64,000 nt of DNA, from positions 95,301-159,300 of the forward strand of contig CAZZZL010000003.1 of NCBI GenBank assembly GCA_964658655.1, read 5' to 3'. A model generated the notes under the pieces. That model was not told the origin of the DNA. It searched no databases and saw only the letters and a program-made list of their open reading frames with translations. Position 1 is the first letter of the stretch; every line of letters begins with the position of its first letter. This DNA is from G963692885 sp964658655. Lineage in GTDB: Bacteria > Acidobacteriota > Terriglobia > Terriglobales > Acidobacteriaceae. A program made the translations under genes and the position numbers. Positions 29,534 to 37,443 of the stretch are shown in pieces.

Positions 29534-31039
29534 TTATCGAACAGCTGCGTCCACTGGGGCGGCGTTTGAAACTTCGCTTTTCGTAGAGGAAAGAGCCGGC
29601 ATAATAAGTGTGACTGTGGTTCCTGCACCGGGCATGCTGTCTATCTGGATGGATCCTCCGCGACTCTCGACGATGGCCTTGCAGATGGCCAAACCCAGGC
29701 CAGTGCCGCCCGTGTCTCGCGATCGAGACGCATCTGTCCTGTAGAACCTTTCGAAGACCCTTGGCAAGTGCTCCGGCGCAATACCGTCGCCCTCGTCAGT
29801 GATAGTGATTCTCATACTCGACGTGTCTTCCATCGCGCAGCGGACCGTGATCGTAGAGCCGGCGGGGCTATGCTGCAAGGCGTTCATCACCAGGTTTGAA
29901 AGCAGTGTAAAAGCATCTTCCGGCGAGATCTCTACGTCGCGTTCATCGGAGATCTTTGATGAAAGGACGATTCTCCGAAGTGATGCTGCCGACTCAAAGT
30001 GAGCCAAGACCTGTCGCACTATGCCCCCCATTGCGATATGGGAAAGCGGTGCCTGCAACTGGCGAGGTGCCGACTGTTCCAGCCGGGCAAGCAGGAGCAT
30101 GCGCTGCACCAATTCCTCCATCCGTCCGCAGTCTGAGAGACAACCCTCAATGCCTGTGACGTATTCGCTTTTCGTGCGGTCGCGAAAAGACAATAGCTGC
30201 AACGACGACTTCAGCACAGTTAACGCAGTCTTGAGTTCATGCGCGGCGTCATTCACGAAAGTGCGCTGGTTCTCGTATGCCTGGTTCAGACCCTTCAGCG
30301 CAACATCGAGCGCAGATGCAAGCGGCGCGAGCTCGCTGAGATTATAGGCAGACTGCGGCGCTTGGAAGTTCCACGATCGGGGCGATAGCATCGTCGCCTG
30401 GACCGCCAGTGCATCCAGCGGCCGAAGCCCGCGGCGCACGAGGAATGCAACAGCCGCTACGCTAAGCAGCAGTGCAATCGCATCCGCAAATAGAAAGAAG
30501 CGGGCAGCGCGCCACACAGCCTCCCGTATCGGCCGCGTGGGTGCTGCGTAGTAGATGACGATGTGGTGCAAGGTGCCTTTGCCGCCCGCAGCGGTACCCG
30601 GTTCGTCAGGGTCGATTAATCGCAAGCCGTGTATGACAATTGCTCGGTAGTGCTGCCTCCCGAGCTTCACATTATGCGCCTCGCGCTGCCAATCCGAAGG
30701 AAGGGCCTGACCAGCGTTGTCTTTTAGAAGGCTTGAAAGTTCGTCCTGCTGCTGTGACGAACTCGCCAGGAAGCGCCCGCTCTCCTCGCGTACTTCGTAC
30801 ATGTCTCGATCAGGAATTTGCATCGAGCTCTTGTCGAGCAGCACGTTATCGCTAGCATCCTCAGCATCCTGTACCGAACCCAGTACGGAATCCGCTCGAC
30901 CCTGCAGCATGATATCGAAGGCGTGCAATATCTCACGGTGCTCGTAATAAAGCGCAGCCATGGTGACACATGTGGCGAGCACTACCTCGATGCAGAGCAT
31001 TGTCGCGATCAGGCGGCCTGTCAGCGAGCCAAATCTCAT
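29534..31039 (-). CDS. Membrane sensor histidine kinase
   Basis: A 501-residue two-component kinase. A first membrane segment (about residues 9-31), an extracytoplasmic sensor domain (about 32-175) and a second membrane segment (about 179-201) are followed by a HAMP-like linker. The phosphorylated His is at 267 in FVNDAAHELKTALTVLK. The ATP-binding domain shows the N box (NLVMNALQHS), DEGDGIAPEHL and GGTGLGLAICKAIVESRGG. The gene overlaps the upstream response-regulator gene by 4 bases (ATGA), so the two are translationally coupled. The sensor domain has no motif I recognise. The neighbouring molybdopterin oxidoreductase operon is on the same strand upstream, which may hint at redox or envelope sensing, but this is only context. 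Confidence 0.94.
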   Translation of the reverse strand: MRFGSLTGRLIATMLCIEVVLATCVTMAALYYEHREILHAFDIMLQGRADSVLGSVQDAEDASDNVLLDKSSMQIPDRDMYEVREESGRFLASSSQQQDELSSLLKDNAGQALPSDWQREAHNVKLGRQHYRAIVIHGLRLIDPDEPGTAAGGKGTLHHIVIYYAAPTRPIREAVWRAARFFLFADAIALLLSVAAVAFLVRRGLRPLDALAVQATMLSPRSWNFQAPQSAYNLSELAPLASALDVALKGLNQAYENQRTFVNDAAHELKTALTVLKSSLQLLSFRDRTKSEYVTGIEGCLSDCGRMEELVQRMLLLARLEQSAPRQLQAPLSHIAMGGIVRQVLAHFESAASLRRIVLSSKISDERDVEISPEDAFTLLSNLVMNALQHSPAGSTITVRCAMEDTSSMRITITDEGDGIAPEHLPRVFERFYRTDASRSRDTGGTGLGLAICKAIVESRGGSIQIDSMPGAGTTVTLIMPALSSTKSEVSNAAPVDAAVR

Positions 31040-31776
31040 CGATTATCATCCAATCGGTTTGCTACAGGAGCACCATTTGTCTGCCCGGCTGGTGCGACCA
31101 GTCGATACCCACGCCCCCGCAGAGTTTCGATGTAGCTGTCGATCACAGAAGGCGACGTGGGATGGGATGAAAGCTTGCGCCGCAGATTTGACATATGAGC
31201 TTCAATTACATTCGAGTGGCGTTCCCAGTTGTAGTCATATAGATGTTCCAACAGCGTCTGCTTCGAAACGATGCTGCGGGGATGGTGAACCAGGTACTCA
31301 AGTATTCGATATTCTGTCGGCGAAGTTTCGATGAGCAACTCATTGAGATAGATCGCCTTTTCGAGGGTGTCGACCTTGAGATTCCCAATCACAATGCGTG
31401 GATGCGCAATCCCTTTGCCCCGCCTGATCAATGCCTTCGCACGTGCGAGCAACTCGCCTAGATCAAACGGCTTTGCCATGTAATCATCGGCGCCGGCATT
31501 CAGCAAAGCGATCGTGGACTCTTTCTCGCTGCGGGCAGTCAGCACCAGCACTGGCACCTGCTGCTTCGTTGCTCTGAGGTGATGAAGTACATCGAGCCCA
31601 CTCACCCCGGGAATCATTAGATCCAGGATGACCAGATCGTAAGTACCTTCCGAGGCGAGATCGGTACCGCGTAAACCATCGTGGGCTATATCTACCGCGT
31701 AGCCGGGACCCTCGCGCAGCGCTGCCGCGATATTCGCCGCTACTCGCTGCTCGTCCTCGATGATTAACACACGCAT
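31036..31776 (-). CDS. OmpR/PhoB-family response regulator
   Basis: A 246-residue regulator with an N-terminal receiver domain (acidic pair near EDE at 7-9, phospho-acceptor Asp52 in LVILDLMIPG, conserved Lys102 in AKPFDL) and a C-terminal winged helix of OmpR/PhoB type (SPTEYRILEYLVHHPRSIVS, HMSNLRRKL, ETLRGRGYRLV). It is transcribed first and overlaps the kinase gene by 4 bases. Phosphorylation by that kinase is expected from the arrangement. Inverted repeats lie just upstream and could be its own binding sites. Target genes unknown. Confidence 0.95.
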   Translation of the reverse strand: MRVLIIEDEQRVAANIAAALREGPGYAVDIAHDGLRGTDLASEGTYDLVILDLMIPGVSGLDVLHHLRATKQQVPVLVLTARSEKESTIALLNAGADDYMAKPFDLGELLARAKALIRRGKGIAHPRIVIGNLKVDTLEKAIYLNELLIETSPTEYRILEYLVHHPRSIVSKQTLLEHLYDYNWERHSNVIEAHMSNLRRKLSSHPTSPSVIDSYIETLRGRGYRLVAPAGQTNGAPVANRLDDNR

Positions 31777-31802
31777 CCGGTAGCTCCGGTTTAATATCGA
31801 TA

Positions 31803-31845
31803 GCTTAATTGCTGGAGATTAAGCGAAGCTGAAGCCTGCAGGCTT
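31803..31845. promoter_or_regulatory. Two inverted repeats upstream of the two-component operon
   Basis: GCTTAAT and ATTAAGC (31803-31809, 31818-31824) form a perfect inverted repeat with an 8-base spacer, and AAGCCTGCAGGCTT (31832-31845) is a perfect 14-base palindrome. They lie in the 95-base gap between the end of the molybdopterin oxidoreductase gene and the start of the response-regulator gene. They could be regulator sites or stem-loops; no U-tract is present. Confidence 0.35.
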
Positions 31846-31871
31846 GAATCATGGAATCGGCTTCCGAACTA

Positions 31872-32864
31872 TTAAAGACCTGCGTACCAGTCGTAGCCGA
31901 GCTTGGTCCAGTAATCGTCCGGTTTCACATCCGTGTAAGCGATCAGTCCTATGCGTTTGATCTGCTTATACCCATACTTGGCCGGAGTGTGCAGTCGCAG
32001 CGGCGCTCCATGTAATTGCGTTAACGGCTCGCCAGCCATCTCTGTCACCAGCAGTGTCTGCGGATGACGGCAAACGTGGAGATCGTAGCCTACATAAAAG
32101 TCGCCGCTCGGCGTCTCCATGTACACGTAACGCGGCAGAGTGCCGTCCGGCTTGGGCGCCGGCGGATAGGCGTCGATAAAGTCTGCCATGCGCACGCCAC
32201 TCCATTGTGCAATCTGACTCCAGCCCTCGACGCATTTAAACTCCGTCACTAATTCATGCTTCGGCAGGCTTAGAATGTCCTGCAATGTCAGCGTCAGGCC
32301 CGGCGTGCCTGGGGGAATGGTCGAGTAGCTCGGGCCAGCCTCTTCCAGGCCGCGCGGCATCTCCCCGGCGCGTCGTATACGCACGGGTTCGCCGGACGTT
32401 GGCGGTTCCGGTGGGATGCTTGTAAAGTGGTCGCCCTCAGGAGTCTCCGGCGGGTCCATATATTTGTATTCCCACGTCGTCACGTCGGGAACGTACTGCG
32501 AGAATCGGCTGGCATTCGCCACCCCTACAACCTGCAGCCGCCAGCTCTCGGGCAGCAGGGCATCTTTCAGACCCACCAGGCCATTGATTCGCAGCCTTTC
32601 CGCCCGACTTACCGGATAAGTCGGAGCCATCGCGCGATCGTCGAAGACTGCTTCCGAGATCTTCGCGTTCGCCTGGATCGCCCGACGCCGGGGGATTGGT
32701 TGTTCGCCCTCAGAGGGGCTGTAGTAGACCCAGCGGCAAAATCCATAGCCTGCTGCCGCTGCAAGCGCCGCTGTTGCAAAACTTCGCCGTGTATATTTTC
32801 GCGAAGCTGCGAGGACTTCGGTATCAGATGCGTAGGTGACTGGTTCCTTTGACCTCATCGCCAC
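31872..32864 (-). CDS. Tat-exported molybdopterin-dependent oxidoreductase (sulfite-oxidase/MsrP-like)
   Basis: A 330-residue enzyme of the sulfite oxidase superfamily (Oxidored_molyb). The N-terminus carries a twin-arginine signal (YTRRSFATAALAAAAGYGF, Arg26-Arg27). The Mo-ligand Cys is best placed at residue 211 in TEFKCVEGWSQ; further family text is WSGVRMADFI, HGAPLRLHTPAKYGYKQIK and a C-terminal GYDWYAGL. Members reduce or oxidise small substrates in the periplasm; MsrP repairs oxidised methionine. The start overlaps the end of the cytochrome b gene by 10 bases, so the two form one operon and likely one redox complex, as for MsrP-MsrQ, although the partner here is of another cytochrome type. 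The substrate cannot be read from the sequence. Confidence 0.9.
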   Translation of the reverse strand: MAMRSKEPVTYASDTEVLAASRKYTRRSFATAALAAAAGYGFCRWVYYSPSEGEQPIPRRRAIQANAKISEAVFDDRAMAPTYPVSRAERLRINGLVGLKDALLPESWRLQVVGVANASRFSQYVPDVTTWEYKYMDPPETPEGDHFTSIPPEPPTSGEPVRIRRAGEMPRGLEEAGPSYSTIPPGTPGLTLTLQDILSLPKHELVTEFKCVEGWSQIAQWSGVRMADFIDAYPPAPKPDGTLPRYVYMETPSGDFYVGYDLHVCRHPQTLLVTEMAGEPLTQLHGAPLRLHTPAKYGYKQIKRIGLIAYTDVKPDDYWTKLGYDWYAGL

Positions 32865-33631
32865 GTTGTCCTTTCCTCTTCGAGTGAAGGCTCATCTGCC
32901 GGACGTATTTCGAGCCCGCTGACCATGCCGCGAAAATTGTTCCATCCGGCACGTATGACCTGCAGCACGTGGACAACAAAGAACAGGCAGAAGCCCATAG
33001 TGAGCCAGAAATGCTCCCACCGCGCCCATTCGTAACCGCCAAGGAGCGTTGTGATGGAGTGGACCTGTGTTGGCTTGTAGATGGCGAGTCCCGTTATCAG
33101 GCTGCCGGCGCCCATGGCAATCACGACGGTGTAGGCGATGCGTTGCGCATCGTTGTATTTTTTCTGCGGCGGTAGTCCTTCGCGCCGTTTGAGATAGACC
33201 AGTAAAACGTGCACCGCATGTTTCAGACTTTCGCGGCGTGGCACCAGGAAGCGCCATTCGCCGGAAAAGAGCAGAAACAAGACATAGGCGATCCCGTTGA
33301 TCGCGAAAATCCACATGAAGAAGAAGTGGTCGCCCATACCCTGTGTCACATGCCACGGTATATGCAGCGCCTTCCACACTGGCTCAGGGAAAATTCGCAG
33401 CAGTGTGAACGAACCAATACCAATGCGATAGACAGCGTGCGGATGCAGGTGTGCATTATCCGAATCGTTCCAGTAGATCCGGATGCCGCTCAAAATCATG
33501 ATGAACAGCACTGGGAAATTGATCCAGTGCATCCATCGAATGGCGAGAGGATGCTTGCGCTCAAGGCGTATCGTTACCGGCGAAGCCGCCTGGAGCGGCC
33601 GCTGCGCTGCTGCATCTGTCCTGATAGTCAC
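32855..33631 (-). CDS. Cytochrome b561/formate-dehydrogenase-gamma-type membrane subunit
   Basis: A 258-residue membrane protein with about four to five hydrophobic segments and conserved histidines suited to b-type haem ligation: RWMHWINFPVLFIMILSG near residue 35, a histidine pair in LHIPWHVTQGMGDHFFF, and HFWLTMGFCLFFVVHVLQV near the C-terminus. This fits the Ni-Fe hydrogenase/thiosulfate reductase cytochrome b family, which passes electrons between quinone and a periplasmic partner. It is the first gene of a two-gene operon with the molybdopterin enzyme. The C-terminal tail is acidic (PADEPSLEEERTTWR). Electron direction is not known. Confidence 0.88.
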   Translation of the reverse strand: MTIRTDAAAQRPLQAASPVTIRLERKHPLAIRWMHWINFPVLFIMILSGIRIYWNDSDNAHLHPHAVYRIGIGSFTLLRIFPEPVWKALHIPWHVTQGMGDHFFFMWIFAINGIAYVLFLLFSGEWRFLVPRRESLKHAVHVLLVYLKRREGLPPQKKYNDAQRIAYTVVIAMGAGSLITGLAIYKPTQVHSITTLLGGYEWARWEHFWLTMGFCLFFVVHVLQVIRAGWNNFRGMVSGLEIRPADEPSLEEERTTWR

Positions 33632-33704
33632 GTTGCAAACCTGCTCAATGAAAGGCTAAGCGTTCCAGCCGCCGGATACAAGCGCCGCCGTACGATCAAG
33701 CCTC

Positions 33705-34772
33705 TCAGCGGGTGTGCGGATAGATGCCAGGTACCTTCAACACGATGCGATACAGATCAGGCCCCGAGGCAACGTAAAGAGTTTTGTGGTCCGCGCCGCC
33801 CCATGCAACATTTCCTACAGGGCCAGGCGTGTCGATGGTGCCTAGATGTTTTCCATCGGGCGACAATATCCAGATGCCACCGGGTCCGGCACTATAAATG
33901 TTGCCCTGCTGATCTACCTTCAAACCATCCGGCGCGCCATGATGCTCGTAGATACCGGCCTCGCACAGAAGCTTCGGCGATGTCAGTGTGCCGTCAGCCT
34001 TGACGGTATAGCGCATCCAGAACATTTTCGGCTCAGAATTGTCGACATATAGATACTTTTCGTCAGGCGAAAAGGCGATGCCATTAGGTCTAGGCAGGTC
34101 TTTCACCAGAAGCTGCAAAGCTTCACGTTCAGGCTCGGTGCCGGGCTTCTGCGATGACGCTCGCGGTATCCGATAAACTCCGCTGAACTGCAGCTGCTTA
34201 TCCGGATCGGTATCGCTCTGAGTCCGCAATCCATAAGGCGGATCTGTAAAATAAAGCGAGCCATCCGATTTGTACGTAAGGTCGTTAGGACTATTCAGTC
34301 GCTTGCCTTGATAAGTATCGGCAAGCATGGTCACCTGGGCTTTGGCATCCATCTTTTCGAGACGCCACACGTCGCGCTGCGCATGTCCCGCAACTGTAAG
34401 CCTGCCCGCGGCGTCAAGCGTCATCGCATTCGATCCGGGCTCGGGTCCGCCATAGGGCTTCGCGCCCTTATAGCCGCTGGGTTGCATGAATATGCTGACT
34501 CCCGCGCCCGGTTTGAAAATGCGGATACTGTTGCTGGGAATTTCTGCAAACATGAGCTTATTTGTAGGGAGCCACAACGGTCCCTCTGTCCATTTAAAGC
34601 CCGTAGCCACGTGTTCGAGAGTGGCATGTTCAGGTACCAGCTTGTTGACAGCCGGATCAAGACGCTCCACCGTCGCCGGCGTGACAGAACTGTTTGACGC
34701 GGCGTTTGCGGGCGTTGTGAGATAGAGCGAGGTCATCAGCCACGCCGCTGCGAATAATCGGAGGGTTTTCAT
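33705..34772 (-). CDS. SMP-30/gluconolactonase family protein, exported
   Basis: A 355-residue beta-propeller of the SMP-30/gluconolactonase/LRE family. Typical motifs are FKWTEGPLWLPTNKLMFAE (metal-binding Glu), NSPNDLTYKSDGSLYFTDPP, LPRPNGIAFSPDEKYLYV and GAPDGLKVDQQGNIY. Family members hydrolyse sugar lactones to acids with one divalent metal ion. A signal peptide (MKTLRLFAAAWLMTSLYLTTPANA) indicates export. The ATG at 34772 was chosen because it begins the signal peptide and has GGAA upstream; in-frame starts at 34781 and 34796 exist. It lies about 55 bases downstream of the UxaA-type dehydratase gene on the same strand, which suggests a shared sugar-acid pathway. Exact lactone unknown. 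Confidence 0.88.
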   Translation of the reverse strand: MKTLRLFAAAWLMTSLYLTTPANAASNSSVTPATVERLDPAVNKLVPEHATLEHVATGFKWTEGPLWLPTNKLMFAEIPSNSIRIFKPGAGVSIFMQPSGYKGAKPYGGPEPGSNAMTLDAAGRLTVAGHAQRDVWRLEKMDAKAQVTMLADTYQGKRLNSPNDLTYKSDGSLYFTDPPYGLRTQSDTDPDKQLQFSGVYRIPRASSQKPGTEPEREALQLLVKDLPRPNGIAFSPDEKYLYVDNSEPKMFWMRYTVKADGTLTSPKLLCEAGIYEHHGAPDGLKVDQQGNIYSAGPGGIWILSPDGKHLGTIDTPGPVGNVAWGGADHKTLYVASGPDLYRIVLKVPGIYPHTR

Positions 34773-34826
34773 CACTGCCATTTCCGGCGTTCGCAATGTG
34801 TCGCTGTTCAGCCACGGCAGTCGGCA

Positions 34827-36458
34827 CTATAGCGAGACGCCCCGCTTCCACGGAATAAAGTCATTCTGACCAAGTATCTCGGCTTTGCTCCATTGCTTTC
34901 CGCTGGCAACAGCCAGGATCGTTTCGAGAATAGAATCGCCGACCTGTTCAAGGGTCGCTTCACCGCGGATGATGGCACCGGTGTCGATATCGATAATGTC
35001 GGACATGTGCTCAGCGAGTCTGGTATTCGTCGCCACTTTGATGACTGGCGTGATCGGATTACCCGTGGGCGTGCCAAGCCCGGTCGTGAACAGGACGATA
35101 TTCGCACCTGCGCCAACCTGCGCCGTCACGCATTCCACATCGTTGCCTGGTGTACAAAGCAGATTCAAGCCAGTGTCTGTTGCGTATTCAGGGTAATCCA
35201 GCACACCGTTTACCGGAGATGTGCCACTCTTGCGCGCAGCCCCGGCCGACTTCATTGCGTCGGTAATGAGTCCATCCTGAATATTGCCCGGCGAGGGGTT
35301 CATTTCAAAGCCCGAGTGCACCGCATGCGCACGTGCGTTATAGTCACGCATCAATTGTATGAATCGATCGGCATCTTCCGGCCTGGTGCAGCGGTCGATC
35401 AGGTTTTGCTCGACGCCGCAGAGTTCCGGAAATTCAGACAGGATCGACTTGGATCCGAGCGCCGCTAGCAGGTCCGACACCTGACCGAGCGAGGGGTTTG
35501 CAGAGAGCCCGGAAAATCCATCGGAACCACCGCACTTCAATCCGACCGTCAGCTTCGCAATGGGTGCGGGCCTGCGTTCAAGCTTGTTTGCCTCCACCAG
35601 GCCTTCGAATGTTGCTTCAATGGCTTTAGTCAACATGGTGCTCTCAAGCCCTGATTGCTGCTGATCAAACAGCAGCACAGGCTTATCGATTGCAGGATCA
35701 CGCTTGCGCAGTTCCTCCAGTAAAATCGACCCCTGCGCATGCTGACAGCCGAGGCTCAGTACAGTCGCGCCTGCGACATTGGGATGGTGGATATAGCCCG
35801 CGAGCAATCCGCATAGAGCCTGAGAATCCTGACGCGTACCGCCGCAGCCGCCTTCGTGAACCAAGAATCGAATTCCATCCACATTTCGGAAAATGCGTTC
35901 GCGTGTCCGGACAGTTGATGTCTCAGATACAGCAGCCTGCCTGGCATGCCGGTCGACCAGGGACTTCACCAGTGCGCTATATTTCTTGGGGCGGCTATAG
36001 CCGAGCTCTTCTTCAAATGCCTCGCGCAGCGCCTCCACATTTCGGTTCTCGCAAAATACCAGCGGGATCACCAGCCAATAGTTGCGCGTGCCCACCTGCC
36101 CATCCGCGCGATAGAAGCCGTCAAAGGTCCGGCCCTCCCATCGCTTCACATCGGGCGCTGTCCAGTGGAAGTGACTTTCGCGTCTCGCGAACTCGGTGGC
36201 GTCATGCTGCACATTGCGTGTACTCAGCAGTCCGCCTCGCGGAATCGCTTCGCGCACTCGGCCTACGACGCCGCCGTACATGATCACGTGCGTACCGACC
36301 GGCATATCGGTAACCGCAAATTTCTGCTTTGCGGGTATCGGCACAACCGGGGAATAGGTTTCCGTGCCGAGAGATACCGCCTCGCCTGCGGCAAGTGGGG
36401 TAAGGGCGACAATCACGTTATCGCGGGGATCGATCTTCAGTAATTTTTCAGCGGCCAT
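34827..36458 (-). CDS. UxaA-family altronate/sugar-acid dehydratase
   Basis: A 543-residue cytoplasmic enzyme of the UxaA/GarD family, which dehydrates aldonic or aldaric acids to 2-keto-3-deoxy acids. Residues 1-90 are an SAF-type domain (NVIVALTPLAAGEAVSLG, VGTHVIMYGGVVG). The catalytic part shows DGQVGTRNYWLVIP, HEGGCGGTRQD, LSLGCQHAQGSILLEEL, LKCGGSDGFSGLSANPSLG and FTTGLGTPTGNPITPVIKV. D-altronate is the classical substrate, but galactarate, fuconate and galactonate enzymes share the fold. It is divergent from the class II aldolase gene (159-base gap) and followed by the SMP-30 gene, a lactonase-dehydratase-aldolase set that would fit an oxidative sugar-acid route. No regulator gene lies next to it. 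Confidence 0.88.
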   Translation of the reverse strand: MAAEKLLKIDPRDNVIVALTPLAAGEAVSLGTETYSPVVPIPAKQKFAVTDMPVGTHVIMYGGVVGRVREAIPRGGLLSTRNVQHDATEFARRESHFHWTAPDVKRWEGRTFDGFYRADGQVGTRNYWLVIPLVFCENRNVEALREAFEEELGYSRPKKYSALVKSLVDRHARQAAVSETSTVRTRERIFRNVDGIRFLVHEGGCGGTRQDSQALCGLLAGYIHHPNVAGATVLSLGCQHAQGSILLEELRKRDPAIDKPVLLFDQQQSGLESTMLTKAIEATFEGLVEANKLERRPAPIAKLTVGLKCGGSDGFSGLSANPSLGQVSDLLAALGSKSILSEFPELCGVEQNLIDRCTRPEDADRFIQLMRDYNARAHAVHSGFEMNPSPGNIQDGLITDAMKSAGAARKSGTSPVNGVLDYPEYATDTGLNLLCTPGNDVECVTAQVGAGANIVLFTTGLGTPTGNPITPVIKVATNTRLAEHMSDIIDIDTGAIIRGEATLEQVGDSILETILAVASGKQWSKAEILGQNDFIPWKRGVSL

Positions 36459-36617
36459 GGTTCAATGCGATCTACTAATTCTGTAGACCCTAATCTAACG
36501 CAGATCGATGCATTATTTGTAAGGGACATCCCGGTGGGGCAGGCTGTTAATGCAAACGGAAAGCGTCTAATATTTAGGTAGAGAGCTTGTAACGCCCGCA
36601 CAGGAAGGCTAGACACG

Positions 36618-37430
36618 ATGGCAGCCACTACTCTCCCTACTACTCGTTCGACCGAGATTCCGCCCGAAGTAAAAATTGCAAAGACCCCGACTATGCCGAC
36701 CTTTGCGACAGCTGCCGAAGAGCGCCTGCATCGCAAGCAACGCCTCGCGTCCGCATTTCGCCTCTTCGCCAAGTTTGGATTCAGCGAGGGCGTTGCCGGT
36801 CATATCACTGTGCGCGATCCGGAACTGCACGACCATTTCTGGGTCAATCCATTCGGGATGCACTTTGCGCACATCCGCGTTTCCGACCTCATTCTAGCGA
36901 ACGACCGCGGGGAAGTGGTCGAAGGAAATCGTCCTGTGAACGAAGCGGCGTTCGCCATTCATTCGCGCCTCCACATGGCGCGGCCCGATGTTGTCGCGGC
37001 AGCGCACGCGCACTCTATTTACGGAAAAACCTGGTCGTCACTGGGGCGTCTGCTCGACCCGCTGACGCAGGATGCATGTGCCTTTTACGAAGATCACAGC
37101 TTGTTCGCGGATTACACCGGTGTCGTCTATGAGGATTCAGAAGGCGATCGTATCGCTGAAGCCCTTGGGCATCGTAAGGCCGTCATCCTGCAGAATCATG
37201 GCATCCTGACCGTTGGCAGTACAGTAGATGAAGCCGCATGGTTCTTCATCACCATGGATCGTTCCTGCCAGTCGCAGCTCATGGCGGAAGCTGTTGGCAA
37301 GCCGGTATTGATCTCGCACGAGAGCGCTCTTGTTGCGCAGAAGCAGGTCGGTAATCCGAGGGTTGGCTGGTTTCAATATCAGCCGCTGTGGGACCTCATC
37401 AGCCGCGAACAGCCTGACCTCTTCGATTAG
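36618..37430 (+). CDS. Class II aldolase/adducin family protein
   Basis: A 270-residue protein preceded by AGGAAGG. The class II aldolase domain spans about residues 35-240. Zn-ligand histidines are in DVVAAAHAHSIYGKTW and in LQNHGILTVG; the phosphate-loop-like stretch GFSEGVAGHITVRDP matches the family. Members (FucA, AraD, and others) cleave or epimerise sugar phosphates or ketose acids using zinc. The 30-residue N-terminal lead is Thr/Pro-rich and not part of the domain. It is divergent from the UxaA-type gene and could act on the product of that pathway, but the substrate is not readable. Convergent with the next gene (13-base gap). Confidence 0.88.
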   Translation: MAATTLPTTRSTEIPPEVKIAKTPTMPTFATAAEERLHRKQRLASAFRLFAKFGFSEGVAGHITVRDPELHDHFWVNPFGMHFAHIRVSDLILANDRGEVVEGNRPVNEAAFAIHSRLHMARPDVVAAAHAHSIYGKTWSSLGRLLDPLTQDACAFYEDHSLFADYTGVVYEDSEGDRIAEALGHRKAVILQNHGILTVGSTVDEAAWFFITMDRSCQSQLMAEAVGKPVLISHESALVAQKQVGNPRVGWFQYQPLWDLISREQPDLFD

Positions 37431-37443
37431 TTCGTCATTCTGA

